Positions 15,979-25,123 of a DNA stretch of 64,000 bases are shown here, one piece after another. Positions within the stretch are counted from its first letter, which is position 1. Each line of letters starts with the position of its first letter. The DNA is from JAKFWF01 sp031374115 (GTDB lineage: Bacteria; Pseudomonadota; Alphaproteobacteria; Rhizobiales; Hyphomicrobiaceae): contig JANMNO010000059.1 in assembly GCA_031374115.1 (NCBI GenBank), positions 22,879-86,878 of the forward strand, given 5' to 3'. Position numbers and translations under genes: made by a program. The notes below the pieces were generated by a model. That model saw only the letters and a program-made list of their open reading frames with translations. It did not search any database and was not told the DNA's origin.

Positions 15979-18018
15979 ATGTTATCCATCGACCCGCTTC
16001 TCCAGTCTTTCACGCTAAAGCATCTCACGCTGCGTAATCGCTTGATGTCGACGGCGCACGAGCCAGCTTACACCGACGATGGCATGCCGAAGGACCGCTA
16101 CCGGCTGTATCATGCCGAGAAGGCAAAGGGCGGCATTGGGCTAACGATGATCGGCGGTTCGGCGGTCGTAGCGCCGGACAGCCCGCAGGCGTTCGGAAAT
16201 ATTCTACTTTATAAAGATGAAGTCGTGCGTTGGCTGAAGGAGCTGGCGGACGACGTACATGAGAACGGCGCAGCCGTGATGATCCAAATTACACACTTGG
16301 GTCGCCGTACTTCCTGGGCGAAGGATGACTGGTTGCCGATCATCGCACCCTCGAACGTGCGTGAGCCGGCCCATCGCGCCTTCCCCAAGATCATGGAAGA
16401 CTGGGACATTCGCCGCACGATAGAGGCCTACGCGGATGCAGCCGAGCGCGTACAGGCGGGTGGTCTCGATGGTTTCGAAATCGAGTGTTACGGCCACCTG
16501 ATCGATCAGTTCTGGTCTCCCGCCACCAACAAGCGCACTGACGATTACGGTGGCACTCTCGATAACCGGCTGCGATTTGCCTACGAGGTGCTACGCGCCA
16601 TTCGCAAACGTGTCGGTCCCCACTTCATCGTCGGCACGCGCATGGTGTGCGACGAGCAGTGGGAGCGAGGGATTTCGAAGCAAGAGGGCTTGGAAATCGC
16701 GCGAAGGCTGGTCGCGTCTGGCCTGATCGACTTCGTCAACGTCATTCGCGGCCACATCGACACCGACGAAGCGTTGTCGCGCGTCATCCCAGGCATGGGG
16801 GAACGTTCTGCGCCGCACCTCGAGTTCGCCGGCGAGGTCAAAGCCGTGACGCGGGTGCCGACGTTCCATGCCGCGCGCATTCAGGATGTCGCCACCGCGC
16901 GCTACGCCATCGAGAGCGGCAAGCTCGATCTTGTTGGCATGACGCGTGCGCACATGGCCGATCCACATATCGTGCGTAAGATCATTGAGAAGCGCGAGCA
17001 CGAGATCCGCCCGTGCGTCGGCATGGGTTACTGCATCGATAGCATCTATTCGGGTCAGGCGCTGTGCGTACATAACCCGGCGACGGGGCGCGAAAGCACG
17101 ATGCCGCATATCATCGCGCGCTCAGAAGGTCTGACGCGAAAGGTTGTGATCGTGGGCGCCGGCCCGGCCGGGCTGGAGGCCGGTCGAGTTTGTGGTGAGC
17201 GTGGCCACTCGGTGGTGCTGATGGAAGCTGGTAGCCAGGTAGGTGGCCAGATCCGAATTGCGGCTGGTCTGTCTCGGCGCAGGGAGATCATGGGCATTGT
17301 CGACTGGCGTGCGGCCCAGTGCGCGAAGCTCGGCGTTTCGGTGCGTCTGAACACCTACGCCGAGGCGGCCGATGTTCTTGCCGAACATCCCGATATCGTG
17401 GTCGTTGCGACCGGTGGCGTGCCGAACACGTCGTTTCTCGATGCTGGCGCGGAATTAGTCACCACGAGCTGGGATTTGCTGACCGGCGCCGCCAGCGTTG
17501 CGGAAAACGTCATCGTCTACGATGACAATGGCGCGCATCCGGGCGTCAGCGCGGCGGAGTTTGCGGCACGGTCCGGCGCTAAGGTTGAAATCGTCACGCC
17601 AGAACGGACCATCGCGCCGGACATTGGCGCGACGAGCTATCCACCTTATCTGCGTGCCTTCTCACAATTCGGCGTAACGACCACTTTGCACCTCAGGCTC
17701 GAACGCGTGCGCCGCGAGGGCAACACGTTGATTGCTACGTTCAATGACGACTATGGCAATCGGAAGGTAGAAAAATCTGCCGACCAAGTCGTAGTCGAGC
17801 ATGGCACTGTCCCGGTAGACGATCTGTACATGGCGCTGAAAGCTGGCTCGCGGAATTTAGGAGAAGTCGACTACAAAGCGCTTATCCACAACCGCGCGCA
17901 GACGATCACGCGCAACGCGAACGGCACCTACCAGCTATTTCGCATCGGCGATGCCGTCTCATCCCGCAACATCCATGCAGCCATCTACGATGCGCTTCGG
18001 TTGGCCAAGGATTTTTAA
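15979..18018 (+). CDS. FadH/trimethylamine-dehydrogenase-like flavoprotein (probable N-demethylase)
   Basis: The 679-residue protein has an FMN-binding old-yellow-enzyme barrel (residues about 5-340; LRNRLMSTAHEPAYTDDGMP, MIQITHLGRR, FWSPATNKRTDDYGG). A C-terminal FAD/NAD-binding half follows (about 385-670; VVIVGAGPAGLEAGRVCGERG). The Fe-S segment reads CVGMGYCIDSIYSGQALC, so the second of the four cysteines found in trimethylamine dehydrogenase (C-x2-C-x2-C-x11/12-C) is Met. This variant resembles the branch containing N-methylproline, stachydrine and dimethylglycine demethylation proteins rather than 2,4-dienoyl-CoA reductase. A role in N-methyl amino acid breakdown fits the convergent neighbour, a DAO-family oxidase. 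The substrate is unproven. Confidence 0.85.
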   Translation: MLSIDPLLQSFTLKHLTLRNRLMSTAHEPAYTDDGMPKDRYRLYHAEKAKGGIGLTMIGGSAVVAPDSPQAFGNILLYKDEVVRWLKELADDVHENGAAVMIQITHLGRRTSWAKDDWLPIIAPSNVREPAHRAFPKIMEDWDIRRTIEAYADAAERVQAGGLDGFEIECYGHLIDQFWSPATNKRTDDYGGTLDNRLRFAYEVLRAIRKRVGPHFIVGTRMVCDEQWERGISKQEGLEIARRLVASGLIDFVNVIRGHIDTDEALSRVIPGMGERSAPHLEFAGEVKAVTRVPTFHAARIQDVATARYAIESGKLDLVGMTRAHMADPHIVRKIIEKREHEIRPCVGMGYCIDSIYSGQALCVHNPATGRESTMPHIIARSEGLTRKVVIVGAGPAGLEAGRVCGERGHSVVLMEAGSQVGGQIRIAAGLSRRREIMGIVDWRAAQCAKLGVSVRLNTYAEAADVLAEHPDIVVVATGGVPNTSFLDAGAELVTTSWDLLTGAASVAENVIVYDDNGAHPGVSAAEFAARSGAKVEIVTPERTIAPDIGATSYPPYLRAFSQFGVTTTLHLRLERVRREGNTLIATFNDDYGNRKVEKSADQVVVEHGTVPVDDLYMALKAGSRNLGEVDYKALIHNRAQTITRNANGTYQLFRIGDAVSSRNIHAAIYDALRLAKDF

Positions 18019-18036
18019 TCCGTCCTCGCCTCGCGC

Positions 18037-19422
18037 TCATAACTGACCGTCGTTGCCCCAGCTTTCCAGCAGAGCCAGGTAGGTAGGGTCTTGATAGCGC
18101 GTCAGGGCGAAGGCTGGGGCGTAGGCAGGCAGCTCTGCCCCCAGAACGTGCCGCGCAACAAGGTCTCCGCCAGCGCATGATGCCATGATCCCGAAACCGG
18201 AATAGGCACCGGAAATGAAGACACCCTCGACGGCAGTAGGACCGATCAGCGGCCGGTTTTCACGGGTCCTGATGTAGTAGCCACCGTCGACGTAGGGGCG
18301 AACGCCGCGATCAATGTACGCCTGTAAGGCCGGCACCATTGTCGACATGCCGCGCAGCGCGATCTCGGCGTAGTGCTCCTCTTCGGGCAGAGGGAAGATG
18401 ATGTCGGTCGCGCGGTTCTCGTAGTTGAAGAGGACAAGTAAGGTCGAGCCCGAACCGGTGCCGTCAGGACGCCCATGCACGCCGGCTGGGAATGGCTCGG
18501 TTAGCCAGCGTGTGGCGTCGTCTGCTGCCAGTTCCGTGTTCTCATCATCCGTCCATGGCAAGCGCTGCCCGTCGAGCCAGATCATCATTGGCGCGGTTCG
18601 CGGTATGATGCCCTGCGTATCGGAAATGCTGATCTTGAAGTGGCGCTCGCCGGCGATGGGTAGGTCGATCCCCAATTCGGCGGCCGTCGATTTCAGCATC
18701 GGGCCGGCGGCAAGCACGAGATGGGTCGCAGCGAGTGTCTGGCGCTGACCGGCCTGCTCGATATGTACCGCGCTCACGCGACCACCTTCGATATCCGCGC
18801 CGGCCATTCGACCTCGAACCAGCTGGACGCCGCGTTCGCGCGCCGCCTCCAGCATGACCATGCCGAGTTGCTGGGCGCTGAGCCAGCCGGCGCGGCGGGC
18901 ATGGGCGACGACTTTCGTTTTCTCCGACAGATAGGGAAAATGCCGCCGAATGAGGCTGCCGTCTGTGATGATGTCGGCGCCGGTGAGTGCAAACTCGAAC
19001 CCACTCTCCGGCGAGGGCACGTAGGTATCGGCAGCGGTATCGTGCTGCCTCACTGGACCTGCGCCATGCGTCTGCGCAAGCATGGCCATCTCATGCAGCC
19101 ACGTGACCTTGTCCGGCTCCGCGCTCGCAAAGACATAGCCGCGACGGTTGAGATTGAAGCGATTGCCGGTATCGCGCGCGAGCCCTTCGATGAGATCGAT
19201 GCTGTGGTCCATGAACTTCGTCATCGCGCCATCGGGCCCCGGCCACCAGTTGCGATAGCATTCCGTCGATTTGTCGGAGGTGAGCGACAGTGGGTTGCCT
19301 GCTTCGACCAGCACAACGTTTTCACAACCGTGCACCACGGCAAGGTGATAGGCGGCCGAGATGCCAGCGATCCCTGCTCCGCAGACAACAATGCGTCCGG
19401 TCGATTGGGCCATGCGTGTCAT
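18037..19422 (-). CDS. FAD-dependent amino-acid oxidoreductase (DAO/glycine oxidase family)
   Basis: The protein has the Rossmann motif IVVCGAGIAGISAAYHLA at its N-terminus and a C-terminal FAD-contact region (PLIGPTAVEGVFISGAYSGFG), typical of the DAO superfamily that oxidises secondary or primary amino acids such as sarcosine, dimethylglycine or glycine. ATG 19422 gives 461 residues; ATG 19413 is an equally good start, and a frame open to 19569 adds an unlikely tail. The segment SLTSDKSTECYRNWWPGPDG is the flavin-proximal block. It converges on the demethylase-like gene with an 18-base gap, suggesting work on related methylated amines or amino acids. Confidence 0.85.
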   Translation of the reverse strand: MTRMAQSTGRIVVCGAGIAGISAAYHLAVVHGCENVVLVEAGNPLSLTSDKSTECYRNWWPGPDGAMTKFMDHSIDLIEGLARDTGNRFNLNRRGYVFASAEPDKVTWLHEMAMLAQTHGAGPVRQHDTAADTYVPSPESGFEFALTGADIITDGSLIRRHFPYLSEKTKVVAHARRAGWLSAQQLGMVMLEAARERGVQLVRGRMAGADIEGGRVSAVHIEQAGQRQTLAATHLVLAAGPMLKSTAAELGIDLPIAGERHFKISISDTQGIIPRTAPMMIWLDGQRLPWTDDENTELAADDATRWLTEPFPAGVHGRPDGTGSGSTLLVLFNYENRATDIIFPLPEEEHYAEIALRGMSTMVPALQAYIDRGVRPYVDGGYYIRTRENRPLIGPTAVEGVFISGAYSGFGIMASCAGGDLVARHVLGAELPAYAPAFALTRYQDPTYLALLESWGNDGQL

Positions 19423-19582
19423 ACTTTCTATGCTGTTTATTGCGGCGAAGTATCGATCCGTGCTGATCGGCAAATGTAAGCCAGCACCGGCCGAGGGTCT
19501 ACCTGCAAGGCTGGTTGCCTGTGTACGATCGTCGAAGCTCCATGCTAGTCTGACTGAGGATCGAGACACTTAGAGGCGGGCC

Positions 19583-22500
19583 GTGCGGTGTTTCAGCTGC
19601 CATGCGACGATACCCAGCAGTGCGAAGTTCTGTGACCAATGCGGTCACGCGCAGCTGCGAACCTGCGCTGCGTGCGGTCACGCCATTTCCGCGAACGCGA
19701 GATTTTGTTCCGAGTGTGGTGCCAGCATCGCGAAGGCAGCATCCGCAACGCATGCCGATCCTGAACCGAGTACAACCGGGGTTGAAACTGCCGGGCCGGA
19801 ATCTGCTGCCGAGCGACGTCAGATAACGGTTCTGTTTTGTGACATGGTCGGGTCAAGCGCCTTGGCCGCCAAGCTCGACCCCGAAGACAACCGCGAGGTG
19901 GTGAGCCTCTTCCAAGCGTGTTGCGCCGCGGAGATCCAACGCCTCGATGGCACCGTCGCGCAGTTTCTAGGTGACGGTGTCCTCGCCTATTTCGGTTATC
20001 CCAAAGCGCACGAGGACGACGCGGAAAGGTCCGTCAGCGCTGGGCTCGCGTTGATCAAAGCCCTGGAAAAAACGAGGCCTGCACCTGATGTCGAGCTGCA
20101 GGTACGCATCGGCATTGCCACCGGCTTGGTCGTGGTCGGCGATCTCGTGCGCGGTATGGTCATGCAAGAAAACGTTGCGATCGGCATGACAACCAATCTT
20201 GCCGCGCGACTGCAGGCAGTCGCCGAGCCCAACACGATCGTAATTGCACCGCAGACGTATCAGCTGGTGGCAGCAACCTTCGAGTGTCGTGATCTAGGGC
20301 CTCAAAAGTTCAAGGGCTTCGACGAGCCGGTGCGTGTTCATCAGGTGCTGCGGGCGAGCGAGATCGAAAGCCGGTTCGAGGCCCGGCATAGATCCGGACT
20401 AGCGCCACTGCGTGGGCGCGGCGAGGATCTGGAGCTCATGTTGCGCAGATGGGAGCAGGCCAAGCGTGGGGAAGGCCGCGTCGTGCTGTTGTCCGGCGAG
20501 GCTGGCATCGGTAAGTCCCGGCTCATGCGGGCATTCGAGGAACGGCTGGCGGGCGAGCCGCACTTGCGGGTCAACTTCCATTGTTCCCCGCATCATCGTG
20601 ACAGTGCGCTCCATCCCATCATCGGGCAGTTGCAGCGCGCAGCGAGCATCGGTCAGGACGACAGTGTGCAGACGAAACTCGACAAGCTCCAGGCCCTGCT
20701 CACCGGATCGAGCGACCAGCTCACCGAGGACTTGGCCGTTTTCTCTACACTGCTTTCGATCCCGGCCGGCGATCGCCGCGCGTTGCCAAGTCTGACGCCG
20801 CAACAGTTCAAGGAACGGTCGCTCAGTGGATTGATGGCCCTCGTGCGTGAAGCGGCCAGCCGCCAACCCGTAATGATGGTGATCGAGGATCTGCATTGGG
20901 TCGACGCCACAACATTGGAGTTTTTTAGCCGGGTGGTCGCGCAAGCACCTAACCTGCCCATCTTCGTGCTGGCGACCGCACGCCGCGAATTTACGCCACC
21001 CTGGCCAGACGAACAGCATGTGTCGACGGTGATGCTTACCCGGCTCGGGCGCCTCGATGCGCAAACCTTGATAGCCGACGTGACGGGTGGCAAGCCGCTG
21101 CCGGACGAAGTCCTCGAGCACATCGTCAATCGGACCGACGGGGTGCCATTATTCGTCGAGGAGCTAACCAAGGCAGTGCTGGAGAGCGGGCTGCTGCGCG
21201 AAGCCAAAAATTGTTACGAGCTGACCGGCCCTCTGCCGCCTTTGTCATTGTCGATCCCCTCGACCTTGCATGCGTCGCTTCTTGCGCGGCTGGACAGGCT
21301 GGCGGTGGTGAAGGACGTGGCCCAAATCGCCGCAACGATAGGCCGGGAATTCTCCTACCAATTGATCGCGGCCGTGGCAGGTTTACCCGAAACGGATCTG
21401 CGTCTTGCGCTTGAGCAATTGACGCGCGCCGAGTTGGTGTTTCAACGCGGCGCCATCCCGGATGCCACGTTCATTTTTAAGCATGCACTGGTACATGACA
21501 CTGCATATGCCAGTCTCGTGCGGGGCAGACGCCAACAGCTTCATGGCCAGATTGTCCGCGCCATCGAGACGCAAAAGTCCAACCTTGGGACCGATGACCC
21601 GGCCCTGTTGGCGCACCACTACTTTGGAGCGGCGGAATTCCGCAAAGCGATAGGGGCGTGGACTTCCGCCGCCGAGCGAGCCGTAGCACGCTCTGCTCTC
21701 GTCGAAGCCGCAAATTTAATCCAGCGGGCAGTCGACGCGCTTAAGCACCTGGGCGATGGTCCGGAACGGCAGCAGCTCGAATTGGATCTGACGCTCAAAC
21801 TAGCGACCGTGTTGCGCTCGGCCCATGGCTATGCTGCGCCGGTAGCTGAGGAGAAATATCTGCGGGCGCGGGAGTTGTGTCATCAGCTGTCGGATTCCGA
21901 CAAGCGGTTCAGTATAGAGTGGGGGCTGTTCCAATGCTATTTCGTCAAGGGTGACATGAAGGCCGCAGGCGATATTGCGAGAGACCTCTTCGGTCATGCT
22001 CAAATGCATCCGGCTCGCCCTTTGGTCGATGCCCGGCTGGCCGAGGGGATGGTGCAATATCAGCTGGGTGATCTCAAGGGTGCGAGAAAAGCATTCGAGG
22101 TAGCGGTGGCGCTGACCAAGCCCGAGGCCGATGAGCCGCACTTCTTCTCGCACGGCCAAAATCCGGGAATTTTTTGTGCTTCTTACCTAGCCCGCACGCT
22201 CTGGCTTCTTGGCTATCCGGACCAAGCAAAGGCGATAGTCGAGCGAAACGTGACGACTGCGCGGGCCCGCATGCATGATGCGGCGCACCTGCACAGCTAT
22301 GTGAACGCGCTCACCAGTGCGGTCGGGATCTACTCGAGCCGCCGCGAGCCTGCTGTCGTTAAGCAATTGAGCGAAATGCTCGTGACCATCGCTCGTCGCT
22401 ATCATTATAATTACTACGAAGTCTTAGCGGTCTTCGATTTGGCCTGGGCCGTCAGTGCCGAAGGAGATCCCACGAGCGGGATTACCCAAATGCAGCAGAG

Positions 22501-22939
22501 CCTTGCTGCCCTCGAAAAGACGGGTACCGTCAACATCCTGCCGGGCTACTACGCGCGTCTCGCAGAGCGTCTCGCCGGCACCGGCCGGCGGCACGAAGCT
22601 ATGGAGGCGCTGGAGCGTGCGCAACATCCGCTTGGAACGCGGATTTGGGATGCTGAGATCGATAGGATCAACGGCGAGCTGTTGGTGTCAATGCCGGGGC
22701 AGTCCTCGGCTGCGACAGCGGCGTTTGAATCAGGAATCGAAGTTTCGCGGCGGCAGCATTGCCGCTCGTTAGAACTCAGAGTGGCTACCAGCTACGCTCG
22801 ATTTCTACATTCACTTGGACGATCTCGGGATGGTCGTGAGCTGCTCGATAACTGCTTCCGCAGCTTTGAGGAGGGACTGGACACCAAAGACCTGTTGGAT
22901 GCTCGCTCTCTCCTGGGCGAATTGAGGAAAGCGACGTAG
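19583..22939 (+). CDS. Zinc-ribbon / class III cyclase / AAA ATPase / TPR protein
   Basis: This 1118-residue protein starts at GTG 19583 with GAGG upstream. Order: a double zinc ribbon (Cys 3, 6, 17, 20 and 28, 31, 42, 45); a class III cyclase domain (about 80-250; VLFCDMVGSSALA, FLGDGVLAYFGYP, TTNLAARLQ); an AAA_16-type ATPase (Walker A SGEAGIGKSRL near 310, Walker B-like MMVIEDLHWVD near 430); and a long helical TPR-like region (about 620-1110). The metal-binding aspartates and the Asn-Arg pair are present. The purine-specifying lysine is Gln (VAQFLGDG), a variant common in this architecture, so the nucleotide product is uncertain. It is a soluble signalling protein, the second cyclase in this window. 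Confidence 0.9.
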   Translation: MRCFSCHATIPSSAKFCDQCGHAQLRTCAACGHAISANARFCSECGASIAKAASATHADPEPSTTGVETAGPESAAERRQITVLFCDMVGSSALAAKLDPEDNREVVSLFQACCAAEIQRLDGTVAQFLGDGVLAYFGYPKAHEDDAERSVSAGLALIKALEKTRPAPDVELQVRIGIATGLVVVGDLVRGMVMQENVAIGMTTNLAARLQAVAEPNTIVIAPQTYQLVAATFECRDLGPQKFKGFDEPVRVHQVLRASEIESRFEARHRSGLAPLRGRGEDLELMLRRWEQAKRGEGRVVLLSGEAGIGKSRLMRAFEERLAGEPHLRVNFHCSPHHRDSALHPIIGQLQRAASIGQDDSVQTKLDKLQALLTGSSDQLTEDLAVFSTLLSIPAGDRRALPSLTPQQFKERSLSGLMALVREAASRQPVMMVIEDLHWVDATTLEFFSRVVAQAPNLPIFVLATARREFTPPWPDEQHVSTVMLTRLGRLDAQTLIADVTGGKPLPDEVLEHIVNRTDGVPLFVEELTKAVLESGLLREAKNCYELTGPLPPLSLSIPSTLHASLLARLDRLAVVKDVAQIAATIGREFSYQLIAAVAGLPETDLRLALEQLTRAELVFQRGAIPDATFIFKHALVHDTAYASLVRGRRQQLHGQIVRAIETQKSNLGTDDPALLAHHYFGAAEFRKAIGAWTSAAERAVARSALVEAANLIQRAVDALKHLGDGPERQQLELDLTLKLATVLRSAHGYAAPVAEEKYLRARELCHQLSDSDKRFSIEWGLFQCYFVKGDMKAAGDIARDLFGHAQMHPARPLVDARLAEGMVQYQLGDLKGARKAFEVAVALTKPEADEPHFFSHGQNPGIFCASYLARTLWLLGYPDQAKAIVERNVTTARARMHDAAHLHSYVNALTSAVGIYSSRREPAVVKQLSEMLVTIARRYHYNYYEVLAVFDLAWAVSAEGDPTSGITQMQQSLAALEKTGTVNILPGYYARLAERLAGTGRRHEAMEALERAQHPLGTRIWDAEIDRINGELLVSMPGQSSAATAAFESGIEVSRRQHCRSLELRVATSYARFLHSLGRSRDGRELLDNCFRSFEEGLDTKDLLDARSLLGELRKAT

Positions 22940-23008
22940 GGGCCGGATGGCGCCAAGGCAAATCGCAACACAAGCTGAAAAATTTATACTTTAATGTGAG
23001 AGGGTAAG

Positions 23009-23548
23009 ATGTCTGATTTATTTCAATCTAATCCCGTCGCGAAGGGGCCGATACCGTATTGCCTCGGTCAAATGTCTATTCGGCCGAACGCACGAGCGCT
23101 GCTCGAAGAGCTCCGTAGCGGTATCGAAAGCGCGCATAGCAACGACTTTCGCGAGCTGGCGGCAGCTTTCGACAAGTACTTGTTTCAACCAACCAATTTT
23201 GGTGCAGAGAAAGGTACCCAGGCCACAGCATTGCTGCAGAAAAACTGGTTCGACGCGAGGTCGCCCGATGCATTTTTTCCGGCCTTTCAGCCAATCGCCC
23301 CGCTCTATGCCGCAGGCGTTCTCAAGACATTGGAGCTATCGCTCAACGGGAGGCCGGCGCCGTTGCCGATCGATGCGTGGTGGGTTTTGGGCTACGCCCA
23401 AGTCGAGTTGATCAACCTCGTCACCGCCCGACAAGTGACGCTCTTGATCACCACCCCCTACCCGCCAATAATTGTAATGAAAATGCTGCTGCCCGATTTC
23501 ACTGAAGTGTGGACGACGGGGCGCGGGATCAGCACCAGGAAACTCTGA
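23009..23548 (+). CDS. Hypothetical protein
   Basis: ATG 23009 is preceded by GAGAGGG and yields a 179-residue soluble protein without signal peptide. The sequence is mostly helical in appearance, with conserved-looking blocks QKNWFDARSPDAFFPAFQP and DAWWVLGYAQVELINLVT. I do not recognise a family. It lies 69 bases after the TPR-cyclase gene in the same direction and converges on tupA. Co-transcription with the cyclase gene is possible. Confidence 0.65.
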   Translation: MSDLFQSNPVAKGPIPYCLGQMSIRPNARALLEELRSGIESAHSNDFRELAAAFDKYLFQPTNFGAEKGTQATALLQKNWFDARSPDAFFPAFQPIAPLYAAGVLKTLELSLNGRPAPLPIDAWWVLGYAQVELINLVTARQVTLLITTPYPPIIVMKMLLPDFTEVWTTGRGISTRKL

Positions 23549-23578
23549 AGCATTCGGGCTATGATGCACCCGCCATAT

Positions 23579-24400
23579 TCATCCGGCGGCGTTGTAATTA
23601 GGAAAAAACAATTGCTGCCCGTCCAATTTGTATGACCCGATGGCGTTCTGGCCATCGGCCGACGTGATCCAGTCGATGAACTGCTGGCCGAGGTTCTTCT
23701 TGACCTGAGGATGCTTGGACGGATGAACCAGCATGATGCCGTATTGATTAAACAGCGATTTATCGCCTTCAACCGCGATTGCAAGTGCGTCCTTGTTTTT
23801 GAAACTTATCCAAGTACCACGATCTGAAAGCACGTAAGCTTCCATCGCGGCTGCGGTGTTCAATGCCGCGCCCATACCCTGGCCGATCTCGCGGTACCAA
23901 GCGGGTTTGGTGACGTGCGGCGCGAGGCCGGCAGCGTTCCACAGGGCGAGTTCGGCTGAATGGGTGCCGCTCTTGTCGCCGCGTGAGACGAACGCATTGC
24001 CTGCGGTATGGATGGTCTTGAGCGCGACGAGAATGTCAGTGCCGCCGTTGATCCTTGCTGGGTCCGCTTTCGGCCCGACCAGCACGAAGTCGTTGTACAT
24101 GACGTCGAGGCGCTGAACGCCAAAACCATCGGCGACAAACTTGTCCTCCTGTGCTTTGGCATGCACGAACACGACATCGGCGTCGCCGCGACGGCCGGTG
24201 TCGAGCGCCTGCCCCGTGCCTTGCGCGACGACCTTCACGTCGATTCCGGTCTTGGCCTTGAATAGCGGTAGGATGTGACCGAACAGACCGCTGTCCTGCG
24301 TCGAAGTCGTGGAAGCGACGACGATCGATTTGTCCTGTGCCACGGCGACTGCAGGGGCAAGCAAGAGCGAGATGGCAAGGCAGAAATGTTTGAACTTCAT
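23579..24400 (-). CDS. tupA: Tungstate ABC transporter substrate-binding protein
   Basis: The 273-residue precursor has a signal peptide (cleaved near VAVAQ, residues 18-22) and the TupA signature: VVASTTSTQDSGLFGHILPL, VVAQGTGQALDTGRRGDADV and MYNDFVLVGPKADPA. The TTS motif binds the oxyanion in TupA/WtpA-like proteins. TupA captures tungstate with higher affinity than molybdate-specific ModA. It lies 18 bases downstream of tupC in a tupB-tupC-tupA operon read on the minus strand. Confidence 0.92.
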   Translation of the reverse strand: MKFKHFCLAISLLLAPAVAVAQDKSIVVASTTSTQDSGLFGHILPLFKAKTGIDVKVVAQGTGQALDTGRRGDADVVFVHAKAQEDKFVADGFGVQRLDVMYNDFVLVGPKADPARINGGTDILVALKTIHTAGNAFVSRGDKSGTHSAELALWNAAGLAPHVTKPAWYREIGQGMGAALNTAAAMEAYVLSDRGTWISFKNKDALAIAVEGDKSLFNQYGIMLVHPSKHPQVKKNLGQQFIDWITSADGQNAIGSYKLDGQQLFFPNYNAAG

Positions 24401-24418
24401 AGTTTGGCTCCGGACAGG

Positions 24419-25123
24419 TTACAAAACGAGGTCGCCTGCGAGGAACCTGCGTGCGGCCCCGCTTTCGGGACGAGTAAAGAAGCTGGCGGCAGTTGCATGC
24501 TCGACAACGCGCCCTTTCACAAGGAACACGACATCGCCGGCAAGACGGCGGGCTTGGCCAAGATCGTGCGTTGCAAAGATGATTTTGGTACCTGCGTTGG
24601 CGATGGCTGCTATCAAGTCTTCGACGATCTTGGTTTGGGCAGGATCGAGACTAGCGGTAGCTTCATCAAGGAGGAGCAGACGCGGTCGACGCGCAAGCGC
24701 GCGAGCAATTGCAAGACGCTGCTGTTCACCGCCGGATAGCCGGCGCGCGGGCCGATCCGCGAGGCTTAACAATCCCACCTGATCGAGTAGTGCCGCTATC
24801 GCGCTGCGCTCTGCCGGATAGCCGGCCGCCGCCAGCCCAAACGCCACGTTCCCAGCGACCGTCCGGCGCAGCATGACCGGCTTCTGAAACACGATTGCGC
24901 GCGTCGCGTCCTCGCTGGCAATCTGTCCGCTCGAAGGCTCGACGAGACCCATGATGGCGCGCAGGAGAGTCGTCTTGCCCGAGCCGTTCGGCCCGATCAA
25001 TGCTGTAGGTGCGCCGCGATGCAGGGCTACAGACACGCCGTCGAGTATCGTCGTTTCGCCCGCGCGAACGATAATATTGCAGAGCCGCACCAAGGGGGCC
25101 GCGGTTTCAAGATCATCCCGCAT
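24419..25123 (-). CDS. tupC: Tungstate ABC transporter ATP-binding protein
   Basis: This ABC ATPase has Walker A GPNGSGKTT near residue 44, signature LSGGEQQRLAIARAL and Walker B LLLLDEATASLD. I start it at ATG 25123, giving 234 residues and an 11-base overlap with the end of tupB. An in-frame codon at 25162 adds 13 unlikely residues. The gene is between tupB and tupA, which identifies its partner permease and binding protein. Confidence 0.9.
   Translation of the reverse strand: MRDDLETAAPLVRLCNIIVRAGETTILDGVSVALHRGAPTALIGPNGSGKTTLLRAIMGLVEPSSGQIASEDATRAIVFQKPVMLRRTVAGNVAFGLAAAGYPAERSAIAALLDQVGLLSLADRPARRLSGGEQQRLAIARALARRPRLLLLDEATASLDPAQTKIVEDLIAAIANAGTKIIFATHDLGQARRLAGDVVFLVKGRVVEHATAASFFTRPESGAARRFLAGDLVL

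Noticed and set aside
18721..19479. Plus-strand open frame opposite the DAO-family oxidase
   Set aside because: The oxidase has clear FAD motifs; the antisense product looks like random translation.
20399..21121. Minus-strand open frame opposite the cyclase-AAA-TPR gene
   Set aside because: It overlaps the Walker motifs of the real gene and has no protein-like pattern.
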